A DNA stretch of 39,171 bases from Saprospiraceae bacterium (GCA_018224445.1 JAGTVA010000024.1:1-39171), one strand, 5' to 3'; positions 16,088-25,486 are shown, numbered from the stretch's first letter. Notes: generated by a model not told the origin, from the sequence alone. Made by a program: numbers and translations.

Positions 16088-16834
16088 TCAAAACCTGGTA
16101 TTAATCGGCGGCAATTTCAAATCCAGGGATTTCATCGCCTCCAAAACCTTTTCAGCCACGAAGTAATTTCTGTACCACCTCTGATCGCAAGGTGCGATTA
16201 TCCAGGGGATTTCGCTCTGGTTTAGAATGTATTCATAGGCCTCCATATACTCCTCCCATTTCTCCCTGATCGACCAATCCTTATCGTTGTGTTTCCAATG
16301 TTTTTCCGGGTCTTCCCTTCGCTCTTTGAGTTTCTCCAACTGTCTTTCGGGAGAGATGTGCATATAGAATTTTAATATTAGGGTATGGTTGTCTTCTTTG
16401 ATCAGTTTTTCAAATTCATTAATAGCCCTCATGCGCATGTGTACGCGCTCCATATCAATCCACTTTTCCACTCTTTGGATGAGTATATCTTCATAGTGAG
16501 AGCGATTGAAGATATGGATTCTCCCTTTTTTGGGAGCGAGGCGGTGTACCCGCCATAAAAAGTCGTGATTGAGTTCCTCTTGCGAGGGTTTTTGAAATCC
16601 GTAGGCCCAGGTCGCCATAGGGCTGCATTGCTGAAATACCTCTCTGGTTGTTCCGTCTTTTCCGCTGGCATCCATTCCCTGGAAGATTACGAGGACGGCA
16701 TATCTTTTATCCGCGTAGAGCAAATGCTGTAATTTTCCGATTTCTTCTGTCAGCTTGGCTGTCTCCTTTTGAATTTTCTTTTTTTTCAATCCTGCCGGAT
16801 GGAAAGTGGGAAAGTCCTCTAAATTTATTTTCAT
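16088..16834 (-). CDS. ppk2: Polyphosphate kinase 2 family protein
   Basis: The 248-residue enzyme belongs to PPK2, which transfers phosphate between inorganic polyphosphate and nucleotides in the cytoplasm. Walker A is GMDASGKDG (53-61) and the Walker B/lid region FNRSHYEDIL (109-118); the C-terminal PWIIAPCDQRWYRNYFVAE stretch (about 215-233) is also family-typical. The length fits a single-domain PPK2 able to phosphorylate nucleoside mono- or diphosphates; the exact class cannot be assigned from reading alone. No ppk1 or exopolyphosphatase gene is nearby. It is a single gene with its own upstream region. Confidence 0.92.
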   Translation of the reverse strand: MKINLEDFPTFHPAGLKKKKIQKETAKLTEEIGKLQHLLYADKRYAVLVIFQGMDASGKDGTTREVFQQCSPMATWAYGFQKPSQEELNHDFLWRVHRLAPKKGRIHIFNRSHYEDILIQRVEKWIDMERVHMRMRAINEFEKLIKEDNHTLILKFYMHISPERQLEKLKERREDPEKHWKHNDKDWSIREKWEEYMEAYEYILNQSEIPWIIAPCDQRWYRNYFVAEKVLEAMKSLDLKLPPINTRF

Positions 16835-17151
16835 CTTTTTGTTATTTTAAAGTTTAAAGGAAAAGAAATTAACGATGCAATGAAAAAGAAAAAAATAAAA
16901 CACTCTTGAGCCAGCGGCGAAAATAAAAAATTGAAAACAGGAAAATTCAAAGGCTACGGTTAGGAAGCATATTCGGGGTCAAATCCTGCTAAAACAAATG
17001 TACTAAAAATTTGAAAATTTGGCTGGTATTTAACGGTTTAACTGAGCCCCCATCCTTTTTCTCTCACCCCAGAGGCGCAGAGAGCGCAGGGAAGAGGCGC
17101 TAAGAAAAAAATCTGGGTTAAAGGGTCTTAGCTCCCGGCCCGGCTTAAAAT
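16835..17151. other. 317-base intergenic gap between ppk2 and ribE
   Basis: No gene is visible. The left part is AT-rich and should contain the ppk2 promoter, though no clean TAnnTTTG is seen. The right part holds a GC-rich repeat-like element (listed separately) and an inverted pair GCTAAG (17099-17104) / CTTAGC (17127-17132) that could form a hairpin downstream of the ribE stop. Confidence 0.6.
17071..17104. repeat. GCGCAGAG-type dispersed intergenic repeat
   Basis: The segment is made of imperfect GCGCAG units (AGAGGCGCAG, AGAGCGCAGG, GAAGAGGCGC) ending in TAAG. It is far richer in G and C than its surroundings. From memory, similar short segments of GCGCAGAG/GCGCTAAG type occur between genes in many unrelated environmental bacteria. 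I could not check copy number; only one copy is in this window. Confidence 0.45.
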
Positions 17152-17754
17152 CTAATCAGTATCCGACTTTTTAAAAGCCATCAATCTCGCAACGTATTTG
17201 CCTATCACGTCCAATTCGATATTAACCTTGTCCCTTTTACTCAATTCGCGGAAGCCGGTATGTTCGTAGGTGTAAGGGATGATGGCAGTGTAAAACCCCT
17301 CCTCCGTGACTCCTGCTACAGTCAGGCTCACTCCGTCGATGGCGATGGAACCTTTTTCGACCACAAGCGAATGATAGGATGGGGGAATGGAAAAATAAAA
17401 GTACCAACTTCCACCGACTTCTTCAATCTTAGAGACATTTCCAAAACAATCCACATGCCCTTGGACCAGGTGGCCATCGAGTAGGGTAGTGGGAGTTGCA
17501 GAGGTTTCGAGGTTTACTTTCTGTTCTTCTTTCCAATGGCCTGCAGTAGATCGGAGAATGGTTTCCTTTACTGCGGTAACGGTGTAGAGATCGCCATCAA
17601 TTTTTTCCACAGTCAGGCAAATCCCATTGTGGCTAACGGACTGGTCGACCTGAAGTTCCCTGGCAAGGGGTGACTGAAAAGTGAATTCCAATGAACTTCC
17701 CCTGCTCCTAATTTTTTTAATTTCACCCCTATGGCGGATAATACCTGTAAACAT
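17152..17754 (-). CDS. ribE: Riboflavin synthase, alpha chain
   Basis: The 200-residue enzyme makes riboflavin from two molecules of 6,7-dimethyl-8-ribityllumazine. It shows both lumazine-binding barrels: barrel 1 starts MFTGII and includes SHNGICLTV (41-49); barrel 2 starts near QGHVDCFG (98-105) and includes SIAIDGVSLTV (136-146). The C-terminal helix (ELDVIGKYVARLM) is used for trimerisation in known structures. Length is standard. No other rib gene and no FMN riboswitch is visible around it. It follows the T9SS-cargo gene by 95 bases on the same strand. Confidence 0.96.
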   Translation of the reverse strand: MFTGIIRHRGEIKKIRSRGSSLEFTFQSPLARELQVDQSVSHNGICLTVEKIDGDLYTVTAVKETILRSTAGHWKEEQKVNLETSATPTTLLDGHLVQGHVDCFGNVSKIEEVGGSWYFYFSIPPSYHSLVVEKGSIAIDGVSLTVAGVTEEGFYTAIIPYTYEHTGFRELSKRDKVNIELDVIGKYVARLMAFKKSDTD

Positions 17755-17849
17755 ATATTTATACCCTATTTAAATTTTTTATTAAACCTGATACTGCAAG
17801 CGAATAAGCCCACGCACCAACTTTGCGGAACTTTCGTTTGCAGACCGTT

Positions 17850-20612
17850 TTACCTGATCAGCTCAATGAATCCACGCAACTGAAAGTAAACTTCCGAGCC
17901 ACTTAGATCAATATAATAGACTTTGGCGGTGTAGTGGTAGGTGCCCTCAGCCAATGGAGTTCCGCTGAAATTGGTTCCGTCCCAATTTAAATCCGGATCA
18001 TCGGTCCTGAATACCCTTTGGCCCCAGCGATTGTAAACTTCAAAGTCCACTCGTTCGACAAAAATGTAGGGGCTGAATGGAATAAACAAGTCGTTGTGCC
18101 CGTCCCCGTTGGGCGTGAAAGCATTGGGCAAATTGTAAATGGGACAATTGGATTTGCATATCCGGTTGCTGAACTCACTTATATTACCAGTGGTGTCAAC
18201 TGCTCGCACTGCATAACATCCCGTTACTCCAAAGTCGGATTGGTGTGTGTATGAGAAAACATGGCCGGCAACTTCGTCGATCCATTCCAACTCTTTGTTT
18301 TCTTCACCGGAATAATAGATAAGAAAACGCTCCGTATCGCCTTCAAAGAAATCGCATTCGCCCGATTCCCAGATCAATTTGTTTTCGAGATTTTCCAGAT
18401 CAGCACCTGAATATTGCTCGGGATGGGTGCAGATGTTCTCTACCTCAAGTAAGGGAGGACAGGGTGGAATGGTATCCAATGGGGTTGCGCAGAGGATTTG
18501 AGAAAAATTGATTATAGGTTCCCCTATCCCATCCAGGTAATAGCTGCCCGTACTTCTGACCAAATAGCAGTATTCGGTATCGTTAATCAAACCGGTGTGG
18601 ATAAAAGGAGATTGAGTTTCCCGACTCAGTGTATCGGTAATCTGACCGCTGTCGTCGAGGAGGAATACGTCAAAAAAGTCGTTGATCCAGGGTACGTCTT
18701 TTTCCCAGTCGATGATATTTGTTTTGTTGCGTGAATTGCTGGTCAGAAAAACAGTAGACGCACGAGGGGATCTCCCGTATTCTTCCTGGTCCGCTCCGGT
18801 ATAAAAGGAAATTCTGTAGGTGTAAGCATCGCTAACTGTATTGAGGGCGGTATCGGTAAAGCTGGTATCGTTGGCCATCGCAAAGGTATTGCTGTTAAAT
18901 GTGCCTCCAGGTATTTCGATAAATTCCTCGTTGCCAATACCTACAGATCGAAATACTTTATAGGTATAAGGTCCGGGAAAACTAAGTGAATCAAAATCGG
19001 GAATCAGGGGTTTGGTCCAGGTGATGGAGACGGCTCCTTCTTCCTCATCTGTTGATTCTACAGAGGCTTCGATTATCAGCGGTATATCGAGGGCCAACTG
19101 CGCACAAGCTTCGTTGGAGGGCAAGCTCTGAACCCGATTGAAAGGGTTGTTTCCAACCCCACCTCTTCTGGCAAATTCCGCAGTGATGCGGTAACAGTAT
19201 TGGACTGCTTGCTCTGCCGTTTGGTCTGTAAAAAGGTATTGATCCCCCTCCGATGATTTTATTCCAAAACCAATAGGCACATAACCCGATTCCGACAAGT
19301 CTGTTCCACAGGTGTCGATAGCTACTTCAGTGGAGGTGTTTCGCCTCCAAACGGTAAACCCATTGAAGTAATCATCCAAAGTCTCCTCACAGGCGTAAGG
19401 CTTGTCCCATCTGAGATCGATGCCGTCAAGCCTGCTTATAGAGGTAAGATTTTCCGGTGATGGGCCGGAAACTGTAATCGCCAAATTTTTCAAATCTACC
19501 AATCCTGAAGTATCCCCCAATCCTGAAGTAGAGAAAGCATTGTCCTCTGCTTTAAAAATTACCTGATAAAATTGATTTCTGATGTGGTTGCAGGAGGTCT
19601 CCCAGATAAAAGTCCCTTGTACAGGAGGATTCTGGTAACTTCTTGGGACCTCGAATCGGGCGGGGCTTATGTTTAATTCCAGGGGGCCTCCATCTGCCCT
19701 GAGTTTTACGAGTTGTCCCGGATCCTGATCTTCAGCAATAATAGTTTCTACTATGGTGTCTCCCGCTATTACGCACAACTCGTCGGTGGACGAAATTTGA
19801 GGAGGTGTGGTTTGGCAATTGTCTCTGACGTTAATCTGCATATCGCGGATGGTGGTGCTGATGATATTTCCATTTCGATATTCATTGATTTTAATGGCAA
19901 TGTTGTATTCACCTCTCAGTTGGGGTGCATCCCATACAAAATCACCGGTGACGGGATCCATAGAGATCTGATTGTCGAGACCTGGAATAATCTGATCGGG
20001 AAATTCATATCTGGGAACCGGTTCGCCGGAGGCTTCCAGAGATTCTATCAGATGAAAGCTCAAGCTGTCGCCATCCGGGTCGTAAGCGTTGGGATTGTGT
20101 ATAAAGCGCTCTCCTACGCAAGCAAAATCCACGGGTGGATTGAGGAGAACTACCGAATTATTATATCCCTGGAACTGGGGATTTAAAAAGGTGAATTTGG
20201 TTTCTATATAAAATAATACAAGGTCTGAGTTTGGGAAATTGATATTCTGAATCCCGGCAATCCTGTTGGGGTCCGTCATAGAAATGATGTAGGTACCCCG
20301 ACCGGGATAGGTGTGTTCACCGACATATAAGTTTACTTGCAGATCGTTTCCTATTTCCACCCCATTTCCATTGCCATTTACCCTTTGAACAACAGAACTC
20401 TGCCCGTCTCCCCAATTTATGGTAATGCTGTCTCTGTCGGCAGCTACACTCGAGGCTTTGGTATAGGTGGTCACGATGGCCCTGACGGTGAGATCTCCTG
20501 TTTGTTCAATCGCTATTTCTCCGCCCCGATTGTGGGTGGCGTATGCCGTGGAGATGTCGATAGCAACCAGGGCGATTAGCGGGCCGAACAAATAAAATAA
20601 AAATGATCTCAT
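17850..20612 (-). CDS. Large secreted protein with type B T9SS sorting domain
   Basis: The 920-residue protein is exported by Sec (signal peptide about 1-25, ending in AYA) and then by the type IX secretion system. The C-terminal 90 residues are a clear gliding-motility-associated CHU_C (type B) sorting domain: NAFTPNGDGHNDLF, YNRWGQRVF, NWDGT and LAEGTYHYTAKVYY. Upstream lie several beta-sandwich domains with fibronectin-III-like features (for example ITWTKPLIPDFDS and the AYTYRISFY strands) and a PKD-like N-terminal part (ITINWGDGQS). Many cysteines occur in the second half, consistent with an extracellular location. ATG at 20612 is chosen because it starts the signal peptide; an upstream ATG at 20714 would bury it. 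No catalytic domain is recognised; surface adhesin or structural role is likely. Confidence 0.88.
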   Translation of the reverse strand: MRSFLFYLFGPLIALVAIDISTAYATHNRGGEIAIEQTGDLTVRAIVTTYTKASSVAADRDSITINWGDGQSSVVQRVNGNGNGVEIGNDLQVNLYVGEHTYPGRGTYIISMTDPNRIAGIQNINFPNSDLVLFYIETKFTFLNPQFQGYNNSVVLLNPPVDFACVGERFIHNPNAYDPDGDSLSFHLIESLEASGEPVPRYEFPDQIIPGLDNQISMDPVTGDFVWDAPQLRGEYNIAIKINEYRNGNIISTTIRDMQINVRDNCQTTPPQISSTDELCVIAGDTIVETIIAEDQDPGQLVKLRADGGPLELNISPARFEVPRSYQNPPVQGTFIWETSCNHIRNQFYQVIFKAEDNAFSTSGLGDTSGLVDLKNLAITVSGPSPENLTSISRLDGIDLRWDKPYACEETLDDYFNGFTVWRRNTSTEVAIDTCGTDLSESGYVPIGFGIKSSEGDQYLFTDQTAEQAVQYCYRITAEFARRGGVGNNPFNRVQSLPSNEACAQLALDIPLIIEASVESTDEEEGAVSITWTKPLIPDFDSLSFPGPYTYKVFRSVGIGNEEFIEIPGGTFNSNTFAMANDTSFTDTALNTVSDAYTYRISFYTGADQEEYGRSPRASTVFLTSNSRNKTNIIDWEKDVPWINDFFDVFLLDDSGQITDTLSRETQSPFIHTGLINDTEYCYLVRSTGSYYLDGIGEPIINFSQILCATPLDTIPPCPPLLEVENICTHPEQYSGADLENLENKLIWESGECDFFEGDTERFLIYYSGEENKELEWIDEVAGHVFSYTHQSDFGVTGCYAVRAVDTTGNISEFSNRICKSNCPIYNLPNAFTPNGDGHNDLFIPFSPYIFVERVDFEVYNRWGQRVFRTDDPDLNWDGTNFSGTPLAEGTYHYTAKVYYIDLSGSEVYFQLRGFIELIR

Positions 20613-20767
20613 TATAAAATATCTAAATTTTACCAACCTGTATGTTGGATAGGTATGATTTAATCTAAGTGTTGCCTTAACAATATCTATTCTATTGTGC
20701 ATTTGCACGGGCAAAGGCGTGAAATTAATTAAATCTATTCAACTATAGATCAAAACGGAATTTCAGC

Positions 20768-21664
20768 TCAATTAGTTTGATCTACCTCCAATTCTCTCCA
20801 AAGTTCAACGCAGGATTTCAGAGAGTCCCTCCAATGGGGAATATCGATTTGCAATTGATGTTGAATTTTTTGCTTGGAAAGTACACTGAAGTTGGGCCTG
20901 GTCGCTTTGGAGGGAAATTCCGATGTGGGGACAGGGATCACCTTCACATTCAAATTGCTGTACTCAAAAATCGCGTGGGCGAAATCGTACCAACTGCTCA
21001 CACCCTGATTGCTGTAATTGTATATTTGACCGGACAATCCTCGATTGCCGCAGATTAATTCTTTGACAAGTGCAACGCTGGCACCAGCTAAGTCAGGTGC
21101 ATAGGTTGGAGTACCTATCTGGTCGGTTACCACCTTTACTTCATCCCGGGATTTTGCCAGTTTCATCATGGTCAGGAAAAAATTATGGCCAAAGGGGGAA
21201 TACACCCAGGAGGTCCTGACTACCACAGCCGATGGATTTACTTTCAGTATTTTAATTTCTCCTTCCAGTTTTGATTTTCCGTAAACCGATGAAGGCGTTG
21301 TGGCATCCGTTTCAAGTAGAGGCCTGTTCAACTTATTGTCATAGACGTAATCCGTTGAATAGTGAAGAAGTCGACAGGAGTATTTTTCACAATACTGAGC
21401 CAGTAGGGCAGCTCCATCTGCATTGAGTTTGTGAGATAATTCGGGCTTTTCTTCCGCCCGGTCGACAGCTGTATAGGCTGCGCAATTGAGAGTGAAATCC
21501 GGTGAATATTTTTGAAAAAAATCTTCCAGGTGGTCGGGAGAGGTGATGTCGAGTTCCCGTTTGCCCGCAAAAATCCAATCGAAATTTCCAAAATCCTCCT
21601 TCTTTTGGTGAAAAGATCTTCCCAATTGGCCGTTTGCTCCTGTAATCAGAATCTTTTTTGTCAT
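20768..21664 (-). CDS. rfbD: dTDP-4-dehydrorhamnose reductase
   Basis: The 298-residue short-chain-dehydrogenase-type enzyme makes the last step of dTDP-L-rhamnose synthesis, reducing dTDP-4-dehydro-L-rhamnose with NAD(P)H. Visible motifs are the Rossmann loop GANGQLG (9-15), CAAYTAVDRAE (61-71), STDYVYD (103-109) and the catalytic Y128-x3-K132 in YGKSK. It lies 114 bases after rfbC on the same strand. Genes for the first two steps (rfbA, rfbB) are not in the window. Rhamnose would go to surface polysaccharide. Confidence 0.95.
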   Translation of the reverse strand: MTKKILITGANGQLGRSFHQKKEDFGNFDWIFAGKRELDITSPDHLEDFFQKYSPDFTLNCAAYTAVDRAEEKPELSHKLNADGAALLAQYCEKYSCRLLHYSTDYVYDNKLNRPLLETDATTPSSVYGKSKLEGEIKILKVNPSAVVVRTSWVYSPFGHNFFLTMMKLAKSRDEVKVVTDQIGTPTYAPDLAGASVALVKELICGNRGLSGQIYNYSNQGVSSWYDFAHAIFEYSNLNVKVIPVPTSEFPSKATRPNFSVLSKQKIQHQLQIDIPHWRDSLKSCVELWRELEVDQTN

Positions 21665-21778
21665 TCGATCTAATTTTTACGAGGTATTAATTTCAGGAAT
21701 AAAATTAAATTTCTTATCCTATCTCCAATTATTTTTCCCGGCCCCAGCCCGTTCTTTTTTAGGTATCTTTTATTATAA

Positions 21779-22327
21779 CTATCTAAAAGGTTTGTGGTCC
21801 CTGAGATTCGACAATTTTTTATCCTTTTCGCTTACGATCATGTCAGAAAGTGGTGTCGGCCATGAAATACCGAGTGCATTGTCGTCGTATCTCACCCCCC
21901 CCTCTGCTTCGGGGACATAGTAGTTGTCGCATTTGTAATTAAAAACAGCCGTTTCACTCAAAACCAGGTACCCGTGTGCAAATCCGTGCGGAATAAAGAA
22001 CTGCAATTTATTCTCCTCTGACAGCACCAGAGATTCAACCTGCCCGAAGGTAGGAGAACCCGGCCTGATATCCAGGGCCAGATCGAGTACTTTGCCCTTG
22101 GTGACTCTCACCAATTTAGCCTGGGCATAGGGCGGCAATTGGTAGTGAAAACCCCGGAATACATTTTTCACTGAGGCGGACTCATTGTCTTGCACCCAAT
22201 TGACTTTTCCAATTTCCCTTTCAAAAACGCGTTTGTTGTAGCTCTCAAAGAAATATCCTCTAGGGTCTTTGAAAACCCTGGGTTCTAATATATATATACC
22301 GGAAATCCTACCCTTTCTGACAATCAT
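21779..22327 (-). CDS. rfbC: dTDP-4-dehydrorhamnose 3,5-epimerase
   Basis: The 182-residue cupin-fold enzyme epimerises dTDP-4-dehydro-6-deoxyglucose. Family motifs are VFRGFHYQ (57-63) with catalytic H61, the SPTFG turn (91-95), FIPHGFAHGY (111-120) and the Y131 region FNYKCDNYY. Length is standard. The ATG lies 9 bases after the der stop, so translation is probably coupled to der. No promoter box is seen in that short gap. Confidence 0.96.
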   Translation of the reverse strand: MIVRKGRISGIYILEPRVFKDPRGYFFESYNKRVFEREIGKVNWVQDNESASVKNVFRGFHYQLPPYAQAKLVRVTKGKVLDLALDIRPGSPTFGQVESLVLSEENKLQFFIPHGFAHGYLVLSETAVFNYKCDNYYVPEAEGGVRYDDNALGISWPTPLSDMIVSEKDKKLSNLRDHKPFR

Positions 22328-22336
22328 ATCGATCTT

Positions 22337-23638
22337 TTATTTGTCTCTAAAAAATATGCTGATGGGGACTCCTGTGAAATCGAAGTTTTTGCGAATTTGG
22401 TTTTCCAGAAAGTAACGATAACTGTCTTGAATTTTTGACGGATGGTTGCAAAAAAAAGCAAAAACCGGATGAGAGGCCCTGATTTGGGTGACGTATTTTA
22501 TTTTGATATAAAGTCCCCGGTGTGCTGGTGGATTGTTGCGCTCTATGGCTTTTAGCAATACGTTGTTGAGTTTAGAAGTGGGGATGATTTTATTTCTTTT
22601 TTCGTAAACTTCCATGGCGAGCTCCATGATTTTTAAAATCCTTTGTTTTTCGTGAACGGAGGTGAATACTACCGGTACATCGGAGAAAGGAGCTATTTTT
22701 TCTTTAATGGTGCGCTCCATATCCCTCGCCGTATTGGTCTCTTTTTGAACCAGGTCCCATTTGTTGACGACAACCACCACCCCTTTGTGTTTGCGGTGGG
22801 CGAGCCAGATGAGTTTGACATCCTGAGACTCAATCCCCAGCGTTGCATCGAGCATGACTATACAAACATCTGCTTCTTCAAGGGCTTTAATCGCCCGCAT
22901 TACAGAGTAAAATTCCAGGTTTTCGTGGACTTTTGACTTCTTTCGTATTCCGGCGGTATCAATCAGTAAAACCTCTTTTTCAAACTTATTGTAAATACTG
23001 TGAATGGAATCTCGCGTAGTTCCCGCCTGATCTGTAACTATATTTCGCTCTTCTCCCAGGAGGGCATTGGTAAGCGAAGACTTGCCGACGTTGGGTTGTC
23101 CGATTATAGCCAATTTCGGAAGGTTGTGAGTGGGAATGGACTCCTCGGGTAATAAGCTCACTACTTCGTCCAGTAGCTCACCTGTTCCGGAGCCCGAAAT
23201 TGCACTGACCGGATAGGGGGTACCCAAGCCCAGGCCCCAGAATTCAGGTACCTCCAGATGGCGTTGAGTGTGGTCTACCTTATTGACGGCGACCACTACA
23301 TTTTTTTTACTCGACCGGAGCATTTGCGCTACTTCTTGATCCAAATCCGTAATTCCAGTGGTGACATCCGTCAAAAAAATTATCACACTGGCCTCCTCAA
23401 TGGCGAGTCTTACCTGGTCCCTTATGGCAGATTCATATACGTCGTCAGAATCGGGTACAAATCCCCCGGTATCAATGACGATAAAATCCTTACCGGTCCA
23501 ATTGGATTCACCGTAAATTCTGTCTCTTGTAACTCCACTGATGTTGTCTATGATAGATTTTTTTTGACCTATCAAGCGGTTGAAAAAAGTGGATTTGCCG
23601 ACATTGGGCCGGCCTACTATGGCTACTATGTTGCTCAT
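22337..23638 (-). CDS. der: Ribosome biogenesis GTPase Der (EngA)
   Basis: The 433-residue protein has the two tandem GTPase domains unique to Der. G1 motifs are GRPNVGKST (9-17) and GQPNVGKSS (about 180-188); switch/G3 motifs appear as DTGG and DTAG, and G4 motifs as NKVD and NKWD. The C-terminal KH-like domain follows (about 350-433). Der is needed for 50S subunit maturation and is usually essential. The gene leads an operon with rfbC and rfbD. Its promoter box TAAATTTG ends 19 bases before the ATG. Confidence 0.97.
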   Translation of the reverse strand: MSNIVAIVGRPNVGKSTFFNRLIGQKKSIIDNISGVTRDRIYGESNWTGKDFIVIDTGGFVPDSDDVYESAIRDQVRLAIEEASVIIFLTDVTTGITDLDQEVAQMLRSSKKNVVVAVNKVDHTQRHLEVPEFWGLGLGTPYPVSAISGSGTGELLDEVVSLLPEESIPTHNLPKLAIIGQPNVGKSSLTNALLGEERNIVTDQAGTTRDSIHSIYNKFEKEVLLIDTAGIRKKSKVHENLEFYSVMRAIKALEEADVCIVMLDATLGIESQDVKLIWLAHRKHKGVVVVVNKWDLVQKETNTARDMERTIKEKIAPFSDVPVVFTSVHEKQRILKIMELAMEVYEKRNKIIPTSKLNNVLLKAIERNNPPAHRGLYIKIKYVTQIRASHPVFAFFCNHPSKIQDSYRYFLENQIRKNFDFTGVPISIFFRDK

Positions 23639-23657
23639 TGTTTATTTCTATGGAGTG

Positions 23658-23665
23658 CAAATTTA
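23658..23665 (-). promoter_or_regulatory. -7 box TAAATTTG of der
   Basis: Perfect Bacteroidota -7 element on the minus strand, 19 bases before the ATG. A TTTG (23683-23680) lies upstream but with only 14 bases between, shorter than the usual spacer. Confidence 0.55.
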
Positions 23666-23812
23666 ATCAAGATGCCGGACAAAGTCCCCATTATTCTTTA
23701 TTTGTAATTTTTTAGAATCGTTTTTTTCAAAAACAAATGAAGGTGATTTTTTGATTTATCTATTGAGATTAGGTATGAAATTATTTTATTTTTATATTTA
23801 CAACAAAAAATT

Positions 23813-25486
23813 ATGGACGATTCTAAACCCTGGCTAAGCCATTATTCTCCCGGAGTACCGGTAAATATCGATGCGGATCAATACCCATCTCTGGTCGCAT
23901 TATTTGAGGATTGCATTACAAAATACAAAAACAAGCCCGCTTTTACCTGTATGGGAAAAACCATCACCTACAAGGAATTTGGCAAGAAGTCCAGAAAGAT
24001 GGCCGCCTATCTGCAGTCCAGAGGCCTTGAACCCGGGGATAGGATTTCGCTGATGATGCCCAATACGCTCCAATATCCCATTGCTTTATTCGGCTCATTA
24101 CTCGCCGGTTTGGTGGTGGTGAACACCAATCCACTTTACACCCCAAGAGAGATGAAGCACCAGTTTACGGACTCCGGAGTAAAAGCTATTATTATAGCAG
24201 AGAATTTTGCCGCCAATCTGCAAAAAATAATAGACGATACCAAAATTGAGGTGGTCATCAAGACCAGTATTGGTGAGTTGCTTGGGGCAATTAAAGGGAC
24301 TGTGGTCAACTTTGTAGTCCGACGCGTGAAGAGAATGGTGCCTAAATATCAGATCAACAATGCCATTTCTTTCTCTCACGCACTCAAGGAAGGCAAAAAG
24401 TTTACCATCAAGCAAGTGACCCAAACTCCTGACCGCGTAGCAGTATTACAATACACCGGAGGGACTACCGGGGTTGCCAAGGGAAGTATGTTGACCAATC
24501 GAAATTTGGTTGCCAATGCACTCCAAATCAGGGCCATAATGGATCCCTTTTTAAAAGAGGGAGAGGAAGTCGCCTTGTGCCCTTTGCCGCTTTATCACAT
24601 TTTTGCATTTACGGTCAATTGTGTGGCCATGATGAGCTTTGGAAGTCACTCGATATTGGTGGTCAATGCCAAAGACATTCCCTCTGTGATCAAGGAATTT
24701 AATAAATACCCGGTTTCTCTTTTTACCGGAGTTAACACTTTGTTTAATGCGCTGCTGAATCACCCCAAATTTGCAGAGGTGGATTTCAGTAGTTTAAAAG
24801 TTACGGTGGGAGGTGGTATGGCCGTCCAGCGATCTGTTGCAGAGGAATGGCTTAAGGTCACAGGATGTTTTCTCAATGAGGGATTCGGTATGACTGAATC
24901 GTCGCCTCTCGCATCGGTCAATCCTTTGGATGGAGGTGGTCAGTTGGGCACTATTGGAATTCCCGCACCCTCCACACTGATGCGGATTGTCGATGAGAGT
25001 GGCTCTGTGCTTCCTCCCAATGAAATTGGGGAAATTCAGATCAAGGGACCCCAGGTAATGAAGGGGTATTACAACCAACCCGTGGAAACAGCTAAAACCA
25101 TTGTTGACGGATGGTTAAATACCGGAGACCTAGGACTGATGCAGCCGGATGGGTTTTTCAAAATTGTGGACCGCAAAAAAGACATGATCAATGTTTCCGG
25201 CTTCAATGTTTTTCCCAATGAAATCGAGGAGGTATTAGCCTCTCATCCCAAGGTGCTGGAGGTTGCGGCTGTGGGTGTTCCTCACGAAAAATCCGGAGAA
25301 TGTGTTAAAGTTTTTGTGGTCAAGAAGGACTCCTCTCTGACAGAAAAAGAACTTATAGCTTATTGCAGGGAAAATCTCACGGGTTACAAAGTACCCAAAG
25401 AAGTCGAATTCAGGAAAGAACTTCCCAAGACCAATGTGGGTAAGATCCTGCGCAGGGCCCTTCGGGAGGAGGAGAAAAAAAGCTGA
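23813..25486 (+). CDS. fadD: Long-chain fatty acid-CoA ligase
   Basis: The 557-residue adenylate-forming enzyme activates fatty acids to acyl-CoA with ATP. It shows the AMP-binding P-loop YTGGTTGVAKG (214-224), the core motif EGFGMTESSP (about 357-366), the hinge/ATP region WLNTGDLG followed by DRKKDMINVSGFNVFP, and the C-terminal catalytic lysine in PKTNVGKILRRAL. Length and motif set fit FadD-type long-chain synthetases; medium-chain substrates are possible. It faces away from der, with a 174-base shared upstream region that has the near-consensus TATATTTA (23793-23800). A likely terminator follows. Confidence 0.93.
   Translation: MDDSKPWLSHYSPGVPVNIDADQYPSLVALFEDCITKYKNKPAFTCMGKTITYKEFGKKSRKMAAYLQSRGLEPGDRISLMMPNTLQYPIALFGSLLAGLVVVNTNPLYTPREMKHQFTDSGVKAIIIAENFAANLQKIIDDTKIEVVIKTSIGELLGAIKGTVVNFVVRRVKRMVPKYQINNAISFSHALKEGKKFTIKQVTQTPDRVAVLQYTGGTTGVAKGSMLTNRNLVANALQIRAIMDPFLKEGEEVALCPLPLYHIFAFTVNCVAMMSFGSHSILVVNAKDIPSVIKEFNKYPVSLFTGVNTLFNALLNHPKFAEVDFSSLKVTVGGGMAVQRSVAEEWLKVTGCFLNEGFGMTESSPLASVNPLDGGGQLGTIGIPAPSTLMRIVDESGSVLPPNEIGEIQIKGPQVMKGYYNQPVETAKTIVDGWLNTGDLGLMQPDGFFKIVDRKKDMINVSGFNVFPNEIEEVLASHPKVLEVAAVGVPHEKSGECVKVFVVKKDSSLTEKELIAYCRENLTGYKVPKEVEFRKELPKTNVGKILRRALREEEKKS

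Noticed and set aside
50-16964. Exact 13-mer GGCTACGGTTAGG at 50-62 and again at 16952-16964
   Set aside because: About ten identical 13-mer pairs are expected by chance in 39 kb, one copy is coding and flanks do not match.
16970-16995. tRNA-like T-arm fragment GGGGTCAAATCC
   Set aside because: The flanking bases cannot form the T stem and no other tRNA arm is present.
20613-20714. 34-codon upstream extension of the T9SS cargo gene
   Set aside because: It would place a polar segment before an otherwise perfect signal peptide.
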